A model generated the notes under the pieces. It worked only from the letters and a program-made list of their open reading frames with translations, was not told the DNA's origin and made no database searches. The translations under genes and the position numbers were made by a program. From Sphingomonas chungangi (GTDB lineage Bacteria; Pseudomonadota; Alphaproteobacteria; Sphingomonadales; Sphingomonadaceae), in NCBI RefSeq assembly GCF_013778325.1, contig NZ_JACEIB010000027.1, forward strand, positions 310,001 to 374,000: DNA of 64,000 nucleotides, given 5' to 3'. Positions 1-9,386 of the stretch are shown piece after piece (within the stretch, counting starts at the first letter, position 1; every line of letters starts with the position of its first letter).

Positions 1-1856
1 GCCTCGGCCGGCGTCTGGAACAGCGGGCCGGCGACGATGTCGAAGCCGAGATCGCCGAACGCCGACGACACGAGGTTGGCGCCGCGATCGTGGCCGTCCT
101 GCCCCATCTTGGCGACGAACATCTTGGGCTTGCGGCCCTTACGCCGCTCCACCGCCGACACGCCCTCGATCAGCCCGACCCAGCGCACATCCTCGCCATA
201 GGCGCCGCCATAGATGCCCTTCACTGGCGTGGGGCTAGTGCCGTAGCGGCCGAACACCGCCTCCATCGCCGAGGAGATCTCGCCCAAGGTCGCCCGCTTG
301 CGCGCACATTCGACGGCGAGCCCGAGCAGGTTTTCCTTGCCCCGCGCCCCTTCGGTCAACGCTGCGAGCGCCGCCTGGCACGCCGCCTCGTCGCGGCCCG
401 CCTTCACCTTCTCGATACGCGCGATCTGCGCGGAGCGGACGGCGACATTGTCGACATCGAGGATGTCGATCGGGTCTTCCTTGTCCTTGGCATATTTGTT
501 GACGCCGACGACGACCTCCTCGCGGCGATCGATCCGCGCGGCCTTGGCGGCGGCGGCCTCCTCGATCATCGCCTTGGGCCAGCCCGCCGCGACGGCCTTA
601 GCCATGCCGCCCTCGGCCTCCACCTTCTCGATGATCTCCCAGGCGCGATCGACGAGTTCCTTGGTGAGGCTCTCGATGTAGTAGCTGCCGCCGAGCGGAT
701 CGACGACGTTGCACATGCCGGTCTCCTCCTGGATCACCAGCTGGGTGTTGCGGGCGATCCGGGCGGAGAAATCGGTCGGCAAGGCAATGGCTTCGTCGAG
801 GGCGTTGGTATGGAGGCTCTGGGTGCCGCCCAGCATCGCCGCCATCGCCTCGATCGTGGTGCGCATGACGTTGTTGTAGGGATCCTTCTCGGTCAGCGAG
901 ACACCCGACGTCTGGCAATGGGTGCGCAGCATCTTGGAGCGCTCGTCCTTTGCGCCCAGCTTGGTCATCACCCGGTGCCACAGCACGCGCGCGGCGCGCA
1001 GCTTGGCGATCTCCATGAAGAAGTTCATGCCGATCGCGAAGAAGAAGCTCAGGCGGCCCGCGAACTTGTCGATATCGAGCCCGCTCGCGACGCCGTATTT
1101 CACATATTCCGCGCCGTCCGCGATGGTGAACGCAAGCTCCTGCACCTGCGTCGCACCGGCCTCCTGCATGTGATAGCCGGAGATCGAAATGCTGTTGAAT
1201 TTCGGCATGTTGCGGGACGTGTATCCGAAGATATCGGAGATGATCCGCATCGATGGTTCGGGCGGGTAGATATAGGTGTTGCGGACCATGAACTCCTTCA
1301 GGATGTCGTTCTGGATGGTGCCGTCCAGAAGCTCCTGGGGAACGCCCTGCTCCTCGCCCGCGACGATGAAGAAGGCGAGGATCGGGATCACCGCGCCGTT
1401 CATCGTCATCGACACGGACATCTTGTCGAGCGGAATGCCGTCGAACAGGATCTTCATGTCGTCGATCGTGTCGATCGCCACGCCCGCCTTGCCGACATCG
1501 CCGGTGACGCGCGGATGGTCGCTGTCATAGCCGCGATGGGTAGCGAGATCGAAGGCGACCGAGAGGCCCTTCTGCCCCGCCTTGAGGTTGCGGTGGTAGA
1601 AGGCGTTGGATTCCTCGGCGGTGGAGAAGCCGGCGTACTGGCGGATCGTCCACGGCCGGCCGGCGTACATCGAGGCACGCACGCCGCGCGTGAAGGGCGC
1701 GAAGCCCGGCAGGCCGGGTTCCCAGCCTTCGACATCTTCCTCAGTATAGAGAGGCTTGACATCGATTCCTTCCGGCGTGTGCCAGGTCAGGTCCTTGCCC
1801 TTCACCTCCTTGTCGGAGGCGGCCTGCCATTGATCCAGCGTCGGCTTGTCGGTCAC
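1..1856 (-). CDS. scpA: Methylmalonyl-CoA mutase, large subunit (C-terminus cut by window edge)
   Basis: Adenosylcobalamin-dependent mutase that isomerises (R)-methylmalonyl-CoA to succinyl-CoA, the last step of propionyl-CoA assimilation. About 618 residues are visible. The N-terminal part carries the typical stretch [20 protein letters not shown] near residues 65-85, followed by the TIM-barrel catalytic domain. The cobalamin-binding domain starts near residue 570, with the DGHDRGA motif whose His (about residue 589) is the lower cobalt ligand. The gene runs off the left edge, so roughly the last 90-100 residues are missing. I chose the GTG start at 1856 because [10 protein letters not shown] is the usual N-terminus and AGGA lies just upstream. 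It follows the epimerase gene on the same strand after about 130 bases that contain a palindromic repeat. The function is secure; the exact start is slightly uncertain. Confidence 0.95.
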   Translation of the reverse strand, partial: MTDKPTLDQWQAASDKEVKGKDLTWHTPEGIDVKPLYTEEDVEGWEPGLPGFAPFTRGVRASMYAGRPWTIRQYAGFSTAEESNAFYHRNLKAGQKGLSVAFDLATHRGYDSDHPRVTGDVGKAGVAIDTIDDMKILFDGIPLDKMSVSMTMNGAVIPILAFFIVAGEEQGVPQELLDGTIQNDILKEFMVRNTYIYPPEPSMRIISDIFGYTSRNMPKFNSISISGYHMQEAGATQVQELAFTIADGAEYVKYGVASGLDIDKFAGRLSFFFAIGMNFFMEIAKLRAARVLWHRVMTKLGAKDERSKMLRTHCQTSGVSLTEKDPYNNVMRTTIEAMAAMLGGTQSLHTNALDEAIALPTDFSARIARNTQLVIQEETGMCNVVDPLGGSYYIESLTKELVDRAWEIIEKVEAEGGMAKAVAAGWPKAMIEEAAAAKAARIDRREEVVVGVNKYAKDKEDPIDILDVDNVAVRSAQIARIEKVKAGRDEAACQAALAALTEGARGKENLLGLAVECARKRATLGEISSAMEAVFGRYGTSPTPVKGIYGGAYGEDVRWVGLIEGVSAVERRKGRKPKMFVAKMGQDGHDRGANLVSSAFGDLGFDIVAGPLFQTPAE

Positions 1857-1877
1857 TTCCTGAAACTCCGCCAAAAT

Positions 1878-1965
1878 CCCCGTTCGTCCCGAGCGTAGTC
1901 GAGGGACGTGCATCGAACGCCACCGCCTGCCGCACGTACCTCGACTTCGCTCGGCACGAACGGGG
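1878..1965. repeat. Dispersed palindromic repeat, copy A
   Basis: An 88-base imperfect palindrome begins CCCCGTTCGT and ends ACGAACGGGG, with inner arms containing GTCGAG / CTCGAC. It belongs to the same family as the copies at 58357, 59366 and 63774. This copy sits inside the propionate operon, between the epimerase and mutase genes, where it would form a large hairpin in the transcript. No protein is encoded in it. Confidence 0.75.
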
Positions 1966-1986
1966 CTGGAATGGCGCGAGTGATCA

Positions 1987-2427
1987 TCAGTGCGCCCCGT
2001 CCTTCGGCGTCTCCATGATCTCGGTCAGCACCCCGTTCATGTCCTTGGGGTGGACGAAGAAGATCAACGTGCCATGCGCGCCGATGCGCGGTTCGCCGAG
2101 CACCTTGGCGCCCTTGCCCTCGAACCACGCCTTGGCCGCATGGATGTCGGGCACCTCGTAGCACATGTGGTGCTGGCCGCCGGCCGGGTTCTTGGCGATG
2201 AAGCCGTGGATCGGCGAGGCCTCGCCCAGCGGCTCGATCAGTTCGATCTGGGTGCCCGCCGTGCCACCCTCGCCCGGCGTATCGACGAAGCACACCTTCA
2301 CGCCCTGCGCGGGCAGGTCGAACGGCTCGTGGATCGTCGTCGCGCCCATCACGTCGCGGTAATAGGCCACCGACGTCTCGATCGAGGGCGTCGCGATGCC
2401 GATATGGTTGAGCCGCCCCAGTTTCAT
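1987..2427 (-). CDS. mce: Methylmalonyl-CoA epimerase
   Basis: A 146-residue vicinal-oxygen-chelate (glyoxalase-fold) enzyme that interconverts (S)- and (R)-methylmalonyl-CoA, linking the carboxylase to the mutase. Visible features are the N-terminal [12 protein letters not shown] with the first metal-ligand His, [12 protein letters not shown] in the middle, and the C-terminal TEIMETPK with the ligand Glu. The ATG at 2427 overlaps the thiolase stop by one base (TGATG), so translation is probably coupled. A longer in-frame ORF extends upstream but would lie inside the thiolase gene, so it was rejected. Length and motifs match the family. Confidence 0.93.
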   Translation of the reverse strand: MKLGRLNHIGIATPSIETSVAYYRDVMGATTIHEPFDLPAQGVKVCFVDTPGEGGTAGTQIELIEPLGEASPIHGFIAKNPAGGQHHMCYEVPDIHAAKAWFEGKGAKVLGEPRIGAHGTLIFFVHPKDMNGVLTEIMETPKDGAH

Positions 2428-3608
2428 CAGACCAGTTCCACCGCCATCGAAGTCGCCTCGCCGCCACCCAGACAGATGGAGGCAAGGCCGCGCTTCAGGC
2501 CGTTGACCTGCAAGCCGTTGATCAGCGCGCCGAGGATGCGTGCACCGGAAGCGCCCACCGGATGGCCGAGCGCGCAGGCGCCGCCGTGGATGTTGAGCAC
2601 GTCGTGCGAAATGCCGAGATCGTGCATCGCGATCATCGCGACGGTGGCGAAGGCCTCGTTGACCTCGAACAGGTCGACATCCTTGGTCGTCCAACCCGCT
2701 TTCTCCAGCGCGCGCTTGGACGAGCCGACCGGCGCCGTGGTGAAATATTGCGGGGCATGGGCGAAGGCGGCGTGGCTCACCACCCGCGCGATCGGCTTGA
2801 CGCCGAGCTTGTCGGCGACGCTCATGCGCGTCATCACCAGCGCCGCAGCACCATCCGAGATCGAGGAGGCGTTGGCCGCCGTGATCGTGCCGTCCTTGGC
2901 GAAGGCGGGCTTCAGCGTCGGGATCTTGGCGAGGTTGGCGTTGCGCGGCTGCTCGTCGGTGTCGACGACCACCTCACCCTTGCGGGTCTTCACCGTCACC
3001 GGCACGATCTCGTTTGCGAGATGGCCGACATGCTGCTGCGCGCGGGTCAGCGAGTTGATCGCGAACTCGTCCTGCGCCTCGCGGGTGAACTGGTATTCGC
3101 CTGCCACGTCCTCGGCGAAATTGCCCATCAGCTTGCCCTTCTCGTACACGTCCTCGAGCCCGTCGAAGAACATGTGGTCGTAGAGCCGGTCATGGCCGAT
3201 GCGTGCACCGGCGCGGTGCTTGAGGTTGAGGTAGGGCGCGTTGGACATGCTCTCCAGCCCGCCCGCGACGATGATGTCGGCGGAGCCGGCGGCGATCGCG
3301 TCGGACGCCATGATCGCGGCCTGCATGGCCGAGCCGCACATCTTGTTGATGGTGGTCGCCTCGACGGTGTCGGGCAGGCCGGCATAGATCGCCGCCTGCC
3401 GCGCCGGCGCCTGGCCGAGGCCGGCGGGCAGCACGCAGCCCATGTAGCAGCGCTCGATCTGCTCCGGGGTGAGCCCGGAGCGCTCGACCGCGCCCTTGAC
3501 GGCGATCGCGCCGAGTTCGGTGGCGGTGAGCGAGGACAGCTCGCCCATCATGCCGCCCATCGGCGTGCGGGCGAAGGACAGGAAGACTACGGGATCGGTG
3601 GTCGACAT
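2427..3608 (-). CDS. Acetyl-CoA C-acyltransferase (thiolase)
   Basis: A 393-residue thiolase of the acetoacetyl-CoA/3-ketoacyl-CoA thiolase family, which condenses or cleaves acyl-CoA thioesters. The acylated Cys is C91 in INKMCGSAM. The substrate-handling motif FEVNEAFA, the HGGACALGHPVG motif with the base His, and the second catalytic Cys in ASICLGGGEAT are all present. The ATG at 3608 starts MSTTDPVV and is preceded by GAGGAG. An upstream in-frame ATG lacks family similarity. It starts 11 bases after pccB and overlaps mce by one base, so it belongs to the propionyl-CoA operon. The substrate chain length (acetoacetyl-CoA or beta-ketovaleryl-CoA) cannot be read from sequence. Confidence 0.93.
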   Translation of the reverse strand: MSTTDPVVFLSFARTPMGGMMGELSSLTATELGAIAVKGAVERSGLTPEQIERCYMGCVLPAGLGQAPARQAAIYAGLPDTVEATTINKMCGSAMQAAIMASDAIAAGSADIIVAGGLESMSNAPYLNLKHRAGARIGHDRLYDHMFFDGLEDVYEKGKLMGNFAEDVAGEYQFTREAQDEFAINSLTRAQQHVGHLANEIVPVTVKTRKGEVVVDTDEQPRNANLAKIPTLKPAFAKDGTITAANASSISDGAAALVMTRMSVADKLGVKPIARVVSHAAFAHAPQYFTTAPVGSSKRALEKAGWTTKDVDLFEVNEAFATVAMIAMHDLGISHDVLNIHGGACALGHPVGASGARILGALINGLQVNGLKRGLASICLGGGEATSMAVELV

Positions 3609-3619
3609 GATGTCGCTCC

Positions 3620-5146
3620 TCACAGGGGGATGTTGTCGTGCTTCTTCCATGGGTTCTCGAGCTGCTTGTTGCGCAGCTTGCGAAGTCCCAGCGCCACGCG
3701 CTTGCGGGTGGAATGCGGCATGATGATCTCGTCGATGAAGCCCTTGGACGCCGCCACGAAGGGGTTGGCGAAGCGGGCCTCGTACTCGGCGGTGCGCTCG
3801 GCGATCTCCTCCGGCGTCTTGCCGCGGAAGATGATCTCCACCGCGCCCTTGGCGCCCATCACCGCGATCTCGGCGGTCGGCCAGGCATAATTGAAATCAC
3901 CGCGCAGATGCTTGGAGGCCATGACGTCATAGGCGCCGCCATAGGCTTTACGCGTGATCACCGTGATCTTTGGCACCGTCGCCTCGGCATAGGCGAAGAG
4001 CAATTTCGCGCCGTGGGTGATGATGCCGTTATGCTCCTGCGAAACGCCCGGCAGGAAGCCCGGCACGTCCACGAAGGTGACGATCGGGATGTCGAAGGCG
4101 TCGCAGAAGCGCACGAAGCGGCCGGCCTTGCGGCTCGCCGAGATGTCCAGCACGCCAGCCAGCACCATCGGCTGGTTGGCGACGATGCCGACGGTGCGGC
4201 CCTCGATCCGGCCGAAGCCGATGATGATGTTGCCGGCATAGTTCGGCTGCAACTCGAAGAAATCGCCCTCGTCGACCGTCTTCCGGATCAGCTCGTGCAT
4301 GTCGTAGGGCTTGTTGGCGCTGTCCGGGATCAGCGTGTCGAGGCTCGGCTCCATGCGGTCCCACGCATCCTCGGTGGGACGGACGGGCACGCCCGAGCGG
4401 TTGCTCTCGGGCAGGAAATCGATGAAGTCGCGCGCGGCGAGCAGCGCCTCGACGTCGTTCTCGAAAGCCTGATCGGCTACGCCCGATTTCTGCGTGTGGG
4501 CGACGGCGCCGCCCAGTTCCTCCTGCGTCACCACCTCGTTGGTGACGGTCTTCACCACGTCCGGGCCGGTGATGAACATGTAGGACGAGTCCTTCACCAT
4601 GAAGATGAAGTCGGTCATCGCCGGGCTGTACACGGCGCCTCCCGCGCACGGTCCCATGATGAGGCTGAGTTGGGGCACCACGCCCGAGGCGAGCACGTTG
4701 CGCTGGAACACCTCGGCATAGCCGCCGAGCGACGCGACGCCCTCCTGGATGCGCGCGCCGCCGCTGTCGTTGAGGCCGATCACCGGGGCCCCGACCTTCA
4801 GCGCCATGTCCATGATCTTGCAGATCTTCTGCGCGTGGCGTTCGGAGAGCGAGCCGCCGAACACGGTGAAATCCTGACTGAACACGAAGACGAGGCGGCC
4901 GTTGACGGTGCCCGATCCGGTGACGACGCCGTCGCCCGCGATGTGAGTCTCGTCCATGCCGAAATCGGTGCAATTGTGCTCGACGAACATGTCGAGTTCC
5001 TCGAACGAGCCTTCGTCGAGCAGGATGTCGATGCGCTCGCGGGCGGTGAGGCGGCCCTTGGCGTGCTGCGCGTCGATGCGCTTCTGCCCGCCTCCCAGAC
5101 GCGCCGAGGCGCGGCGGTGTTCGAGGACTTCCAGCGTCGTGGCCAC
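3620..5146 (-). CDS. pccB: Propionyl-CoA carboxylase beta (carboxyltransferase) subunit
   Basis: A 508-residue carboxyltransferase subunit that moves the carboxyl group from biotin to propionyl-CoA, giving (S)-methylmalonyl-CoA. It has the two crotonase-like halves of the family. The N-terminal half contains [13 protein letters not shown] and the C-terminal half contains [16 protein letters not shown] and AYGGAYDVM, both oxyanion-hole regions. The GTG at 5146 is preceded by AAGGAGAG and gives the usual N-terminus [12 protein letters not shown]. Longer upstream ORF codons have no support. It is the first gene of the operon. The alpha (biotin carboxylase) subunit is not in this window. Transcription is divergent from the regulator at 5257. 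Confidence 0.95.
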   Translation of the reverse strand: MATTLEVLEHRRASARLGGGQKRIDAQHAKGRLTARERIDILLDEGSFEELDMFVEHNCTDFGMDETHIAGDGVVTGSGTVNGRLVFVFSQDFTVFGGSLSERHAQKICKIMDMALKVGAPVIGLNDSGGARIQEGVASLGGYAEVFQRNVLASGVVPQLSLIMGPCAGGAVYSPAMTDFIFMVKDSSYMFITGPDVVKTVTNEVVTQEELGGAVAHTQKSGVADQAFENDVEALLAARDFIDFLPESNRSGVPVRPTEDAWDRMEPSLDTLIPDSANKPYDMHELIRKTVDEGDFFELQPNYAGNIIIGFGRIEGRTVGIVANQPMVLAGVLDISASRKAGRFVRFCDAFDIPIVTFVDVPGFLPGVSQEHNGIITHGAKLLFAYAEATVPKITVITRKAYGGAYDVMASKHLRGDFNYAWPTAEIAVMGAKGAVEIIFRGKTPEEIAERTAEYEARFANPFVAASKGFIDEIIMPHSTRKRVALGLRKLRNKQLENPWKKHDNIPL

Positions 5147-5213
5147 GGGCTCTCCTTTCGCGAAGCGACGGTTGCGGGGACTGCACCGGGTGCGCGCGAG
5201 AGGCAAATGTGGT

Positions 5214-5244
5214 TTTGTGAAGTTGCGAATGGCGGTTTTGTGAA
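5214..5244. promoter_or_regulatory. Probable PccR operator in the pccB/pccR intergenic region
   Basis: The 110-base gap between pccB and the divergent regulator holds two copies of TTTTGTGAA (5213-5221 and 5236-5244) with GTTGCGAA directly abutting the first (5222-5229). Each 8-mer resembles TTTGCAAA, the element reported for RamB/PccR-type short-chain acyl-CoA regulators. The placement just upstream of the regulator start suggests autoregulation and control of pccB. Binding is inferred, not shown. Confidence 0.55.
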
Positions 5245-5256
5245 ATAGGTGGAGAC

Positions 5257-6663
5257 ATGGCCCGCCAGCCCCGCCCCCTCTACGCCGGCACGCGCATCCG
5301 CGAGTTGCGCACGAGGCTGCGCATGAGCCAGGTCGCGATGGCGGAGCGGGTCGGCATCTCCGTCTCCTATCTGTCGCAGATCGAGACGGACGGCCGCCCG
5401 CTCACCGCCGCCGTTGCGCTGGCGCTTCACGCATCCTTCCCGGCGGACTGGGCCGGCATCGACGAAGATGAAGGCGCGCGCCTGCTCGCCGGCCTCGCCG
5501 AGGCCGCCGCCGAGCCGTTGCTGCCCGAGGCGCCGCCCGAGCCCGAGCTGCTCGCCCGCGCGGTGGAGCAACAACCCGCCCTCGCCCGCCGCTTCGTGGC
5601 GATGCACGCCGCGTGGCGCCGCGCCGAGGACCAATTGCAGCGCCTCGACGACGCCTACGATGCCGGCGCCCCCTCCGGCGGCCGCCTGCCGTGGGACGAG
5701 GTGCGCGACTGGTTCCACGATGCCGGCAATTATGTCGACCTGATCGACACCGCTGCCGAGGCGATCGGCAATATCCTTGAGCCCGGTCCGGAAGCTCTGG
5801 CCGAACGGCTGCGCGACCGCCACCGCATCACGCTGCGCTCACCCGGTGCCGAAGCCGCCCCATTACGCGCCTTCGATCCCGCGCACCGCGTCCTGACGCT
5901 CGACCCCGCGCAGGCGCCCGAGAGCCGCGCTTTCCAACTCGCCCACCAGCTCGCCCGCATCGAACTGGCCGAGGAGATCGGTCAGGTGCTCGCCCGCGCC
6001 ACCATGCCGTCGGTGGAGGCGACGCGGCTGCTCTCGATCGGCCTCGCAAACTACGCGGCCGGCGCAATCCTGATGCCCTACGAGGCTTTCCGCTCCGAAG
6101 CGCGCCGCCTGCGCCACGACATCGACCGCCTGCGCCGTCGCTTCACCGTCAGCTTCGAGCAGGCCTGCCACCGCCTCTCCACCCTCCAGCGGCCCGATGC
6201 GCGCGGCCTGCCCTTCTTCTTCTGCCGGGTGGACATGGCGGGCAACATCACCAAGCGCCATTCCGCCACGCGCCTGCAATTCGCGCGCTTCGGCGGCGCC
6301 TGCCCGCTCTGGATCATGCACGAGGCTGTCGCGATCCCCGACCGCATCCTGACCCAGCTCGCCGAAATGCCGGAAGGCACGCGCTATGTCGCGATCGCCA
6401 AGGGACTGGTGAAGGAAAGCGGAAGCTACGCCCGCTCGCCCCGTCGCTATGCCGTGGCTCTGGGCTGCGAGATCGGCGAGGCCAAGGATTTCGTCTATGC
6501 CGATCATCTCGACCTGACGCGCGCCGACGCCGCCACACCGATCGGCGTCTCCTGCCGCATCTGTCCGCGCGAGGATTGCGATCAGCGCGCCTTCCCGCCC
6601 TCCGGCCGCGCGCTGCGCATCGATCCCGAGCGGCGCGAGGTGGTGCCCTACCGGTTCGACTAG
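5257..6663 (+). CDS. pccR: ScfR-family (PccR/RamB-like) transcriptional regulator of propionyl-CoA metabolism
   Basis: A 468-residue regulator. Residues about 10-65 form a Cro/C1-type helix-turn-helix ([20 protein letters not shown], then SYLSQIE). The centre is a degenerate IrrE-like domain where the metallopeptidase HExxH is replaced ([12 protein letters not shown]), so protease activity is not expected. The C-terminal third is a DUF2083-type domain with a Cys motif ([12 protein letters not shown]). This order is that of the short-chain fatty acyl-CoA regulators; in Rhodobacter PccR controls propionyl-CoA carboxylase genes. The divergent position next to pccB agrees. The ATG at 5257 has GGTGGAG upstream. 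Its stop overlaps the stop of the convergent gene ending at 6660. Confidence 0.85.
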   Translation: MARQPRPLYAGTRIRELRTRLRMSQVAMAERVGISVSYLSQIETDGRPLTAAVALALHASFPADWAGIDEDEGARLLAGLAEAAAEPLLPEAPPEPELLARAVEQQPALARRFVAMHAAWRRAEDQLQRLDDAYDAGAPSGGRLPWDEVRDWFHDAGNYVDLIDTAAEAIGNILEPGPEALAERLRDRHRITLRSPGAEAAPLRAFDPAHRVLTLDPAQAPESRAFQLAHQLARIELAEEIGQVLARATMPSVEATRLLSIGLANYAAGAILMPYEAFRSEARRLRHDIDRLRRRFTVSFEQACHRLSTLQRPDARGLPFFFCRVDMAGNITKRHSATRLQFARFGGACPLWIMHEAVAIPDRILTQLAEMPEGTRYVAIAKGLVKESGSYARSPRRYAVALGCEIGEAKDFVYADHLDLTRADAATPIGVSCRICPREDCDQRAFPPSGRALRIDPERREVVPYRFD

Positions 6664-7034
6664 ACGGTGATCGCCTTCGTCTCGATCACCCGGATCTGCG
6701 CCACCGAAAATCCAGCCTCGCGCAGTTCCGCCGCCTGCATGTCCGGCAGGTGATGACGGTGGCGCGCCACCACCACGGCTCGGCGCAGCGTTTCCAGCCG
6801 GGGATCGGCAAGCGCCCGGCGTTCCGGATTGAGGCCGAACAGCTTGGTCACGAGCCGCTCGACCACGCCGGGCTCCTCGATGCTGCCAAGTCTGTCGGAG
6901 CGGGCCAGCACGATCACCTGTTCCTCCAGCGCGGAGAAGCTGGCGGGCTCCATCGGGGTGATGCGAAAGGGTTCGATCTCGGGCGAAACGGGCTGCGGAT
7001 CGATGCCGGTACGGACGGTCGCCCGATACGCCAT
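6660..7034 (-). CDS. Hypothetical protein, 124 residues
   Basis: I do not recognise this protein. It has no signal peptide or membrane segment and is rich in Arg, Glu and Val. The start (MAYRATVRTG) is well supported by AAAGGAGG seven bases upstream. The C-terminal half contains RRAVVVARHRHHLPDMQAAEL, probably helical. Its stop codon overlaps the stop of the convergent pccR-like gene by a few bases, and there is no partner on its own strand. It is likely a cytoplasmic accessory protein. The reading frame is credible because of the ribosome binding site and the lack of an alternative gene here. Confidence 0.6.
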   Translation of the reverse strand: MAYRATVRTGIDPQPVSPEIEPFRITPMEPASFSALEEQVIVLARSDRLGSIEEPGVVERLVTKLFGLNPERRALADPRLETLRRAVVVARHRHHLPDMQAAELREAGFSVAQIRVIETKAITV

Positions 7035-7306
7035 ATTCGCCTCCTTTCGCTCTAGAACCAAGGACAAGGCCGCCGGAACCCGACCGCCGCCGCACCCGAG
7101 CCGCCTACCGATGGGAGGCACGCTGTCAAGCGCGAGAAAAGCCAGATGCGACCGCCTGCGTGAACATAGGATTGCTGGAGGCGACTGCAACGCAGCATGC
7201 TGCCTTAACTATACGCAATGCTTACGACGATGGCGCACGACGCATCTCGAACCCTTACGGTATCGGCTCCAGATGGAAGGCTGGACATCGACCTATGGAG
7301 GCCCGG
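7035..7306. other. Intergenic region without a recognised gene
   Basis: Divergent gap between the hypothetical gene at 6660-7034 and the small membrane protein at 7307. It must hold promoters for both. A locally AT-richer stretch, GCCTTAACTATACGCAATG (about 7201-7219), is a plausible -10 area for the rightward gene. No RNA gene or repeat was seen. Confidence 0.4.
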
Positions 7307-7603
7307 ATGGCACAAATCATGCTCCGCAGATGGCCTTGGCTGCTGCACGGTGGCGGGGTAATCCTGTTCATGATGGCAGGGGCGAGCGAGCATGGGCTTG
7401 CCGCGATCGGCTTAGGCCATGCGGGGCACGAGCCGCCGCTGGCCTATCTGCTCGCGCTTGCAACCTTTCTGCTGGCGAGCGCCGGCGTCGCGCTGGCTGT
7501 GATGGGGCCGCGTCTGTTCCGCAAGGTGGTGGTCGCGGATCGCTGGCTGCCGCATGTGCCCGCGGCATTTCGCGAGCATCACAAAGCGGAGGACCAGAGC
7601 TGA
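7307..7603 (+). CDS. Small membrane protein, unknown function (98 residues)
   Basis: Two hydrophobic segments are visible, at residues about 8-32 (LLHGGGVILFMMAGASEHGL) and about 42-65 (PLAYLLALATFLLASAGVALAVMG), followed by a charged C-terminal tail ending in HKAEDQS. The ATG at 7307 is preceded by GGAGG at a good distance; an upstream ATG at 7295 is possible but has no better site. I do not recognise a family. The gene lies upstream of and in line with the dehydrogenase at 7643, with a 39-base gap, so co-transcription is possible. Confidence 0.6.
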   Translation: MAQIMLRRWPWLLHGGGVILFMMAGASEHGLAAIGLGHAGHEPPLAYLLALATFLLASAGVALAVMGPRLFRKVVVADRWLPHVPAAFREHHKAEDQS

Positions 7604-7642
7604 CGATCTGCTAGACCCGCCGTCCTGACGGCAGCGGAATCG

Positions 7643-8608
7643 ATGATGGGCGAAGGCGGGGCAGAGCGGCCGAGACTGTTTGTGACACGCCGCCTGCCGG
7701 AGGCGGTGGAAGCCCGTTTGGCGAAGCGTTTCTCCGTTACCTTCAATCCGGAGGACGAGCCTCGCAGCCGTGACGCGCTGGAAGCGGCGATACGCGGGCA
7801 CGATGCGATCCTGCCCACCATCACGGACCGGTTCGACAGCGCTCTTCTCACGACGCCGGGCCGGCGCGCGCGCGTCCTGGCGAATTTCGGCGCGGGCGTG
7901 GAGCATATCGATCTCGCCGCGGCCTCCGGCGCCGGTATCGCCGTCGCCAACACACCCGACGCGCTGACCGATGCGACGGCAGACATCGCCATCCTGCTGA
8001 TGCTGATGGCCTCGCGCCGCGCCGGCGAGGGGGAGCGCGAGCTGCGCACCGGCCGTTGGACGGGCTGGCGCCCGACCCACCTGATGGGCCAGGCACTGGG
8101 CGGCCGGACGCTCGGCCTTGTCGGCTACGGCCGCATCGCGCGTGCCACTGGCCGACGCGCGGAGGTTTTCGGGATGCGCGTGCTGCACCATAGCAGGAAG
8201 CCGTCAGGAGAGCCCGGCTATGCACCCTCGCTTGAGACATTGGCGGCCGAGGCGGATATCCTCTCGCTCCATACCCCCGGCGGCGTGGAGACGCGGCACC
8301 TCGTCGATGCGGGACTGATCGGTCGGATGAAGCCGACCGCGATCCTCATCAACACCGCGCGCGGCCCCGTCGTCGACGAGGCGGCGCTGGCGGCTGCTGT
8401 TCGGGAAGGCCGGATCGCCGCCGCGGGCCTCGACGTCTACGAGCGCGAGCCCTCCGTCCATCCCGATCTCGTCGCCTGCGAGAATGCCGTACTGCTGCCC
8501 CATCTCGGCAGCGCGACGGTGGAAACCCGCACCGCAATGGGCATGCAGGCGGCCGACAATCTCGAAGCCTTCTTCGACGGCCGGAATCTGCCCAACCGTG
8601 TCGCCTGA
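7643..8608 (+). CDS. D-2-hydroxyacid dehydrogenase (glyoxylate/hydroxypyruvate reductase type)
   Basis: A 321-residue NAD(P)-dependent D-isomer 2-hydroxyacid dehydrogenase. The nucleotide-binding motif is GLVGYGRIA near residue 155. The catalytic residues are the Arg in INTARGPVVDE, the Glu in DVYEREP and the His in LLPHLGSATV. N-terminal substrate-domain features such as NFGAGVEHID are also visible. The likely reaction is reduction of glyoxylate or hydroxypyruvate to glycolate or D-glycerate. A downstream gene for a glycerate-kinase-like protein overlaps its end by 11 bases, which favours hydroxypyruvate/tartronate-type substrates feeding glycerate. Two tandem ATG codons begin the gene; GGAATCG precedes the first. 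Confidence 0.85.
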   Translation: MMGEGGAERPRLFVTRRLPEAVEARLAKRFSVTFNPEDEPRSRDALEAAIRGHDAILPTITDRFDSALLTTPGRRARVLANFGAGVEHIDLAAASGAGIAVANTPDALTDATADIAILLMLMASRRAGEGERELRTGRWTGWRPTHLMGQALGGRTLGLVGYGRIARATGRRAEVFGMRVLHHSRKPSGEPGYAPSLETLAAEADILSLHTPGGVETRHLVDAGLIGRMKPTAILINTARGPVVDEAALAAAVREGRIAAAGLDVYEREPSVHPDLVACENAVLLPHLGSATVETRTAMGMQAADNLEAFFDGRNLPNRVA

Positions 8609-9386
8609 CCCGCGCACCCCGTTTCTCGCTGCGTCCGTGATCCGCCCGCGACTGCGCGGCGGCCTGCTCGTGGTCGGCCTGTGCGGCGCGCAGGGCAGCG
8701 GCAAGTCGACGCTTGCCGCCGGTCTCTCCGCACTGTTCAAAGCCGAAGGCGTCCCGACCGCCATCCTGTCGATCGACGATCTCTATCTGACGAAGGCCGA
8801 ACGCGAGGAAAAGGCCCGCGAGGTTCATCCGCTGTTTCGCACGAGGGGCGTGCCCGGCACGCACGACATCCCGCTCGGCCTCGCGGTGATCGACGCGCTG
8901 GCGACAGGCAGCGATTGCCGCCTGCCGCGTTTCGACAAGGCGCGCGACGAACGGCTTCCGCCTTCGACGTGGATCGAAGCCCCGACAGGAACGCGGCTAT
9001 TGTTGCTCGAAGGCTGGTGCGTCGGCGCACGGCCGCAGCCCGATACGGCGTTGTCAGAACCGGTCAATATGCTCGAACGGTTGGAAGATCCGGACGGTAT
9101 CTGGCGACGCACCGCCAACGCCGCGCTGGCCGGTCCCTACCGTGCACTGTTCGAACGGCTGGATCTGCTCATTCTGCTCGTCGCACCCGGTTTCGAGGTC
9201 GTTCGACGCTGGCGCACCGAGCAGGAGCATCGGCTTCGCGAGACGCGGGGCGGCGGGATGAGCGATGCGGCGATCGGCCGCTTCGTCCTGCATTACGAGC
9301 GGCTGACCCGCCACATCCTCGCCGACATGCCGGCTTACGCCGATCTGACGATCCCGCTGGACGAAGACCGCTCGCTAAGTATCTAG
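8598..9386 (+). CDS. P-loop kinase, probable D-glycerate 3-kinase
   Basis: About 262 residues of the uridine-kinase-like P-loop family that includes plant/fungal-type D-glycerate 3-kinase. Walker A is GAQGSGKSTLAAG. SIDDLYLT supplies the first acidic pair, GVPGTHDIPLG is the substrate-loop motif, LPRFDKARDER lies centrally, and LLLLEGWCVGARP is the Walker-B-like strand. All are characteristic of glycerate kinase GLYK homologues. The likely start is the GTG at 8598, overlapping the dehydrogenase stop; a GTG at 8637 is an alternative. The product would phosphorylate D-glycerate made by the neighbour to 3-phosphoglycerate. The role is inferred from motifs plus context. Confidence 0.78.
   Translation: MSPDPRTPFLAASVIRPRLRGGLLVVGLCGAQGSGKSTLAAGLSALFKAEGVPTAILSIDDLYLTKAEREEKAREVHPLFRTRGVPGTHDIPLGLAVIDALATGSDCRLPRFDKARDERLPPSTWIEAPTGTRLLLLEGWCVGARPQPDTALSEPVNMLERLEDPDGIWRRTANAALAGPYRALFERLDLLILLVAPGFEVVRRWRTEQEHRLRETRGGGMSDAAIGRFVLHYERLTRHILADMPAYADLTIPLDEDRSLSI

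Noticed and set aside
90-1898. Rightward 602-residue ORF at the left edge
   Set aside because: Antisense to methylmalonyl-CoA mutase, whose protein is complete and recognisable in the leftward frame.
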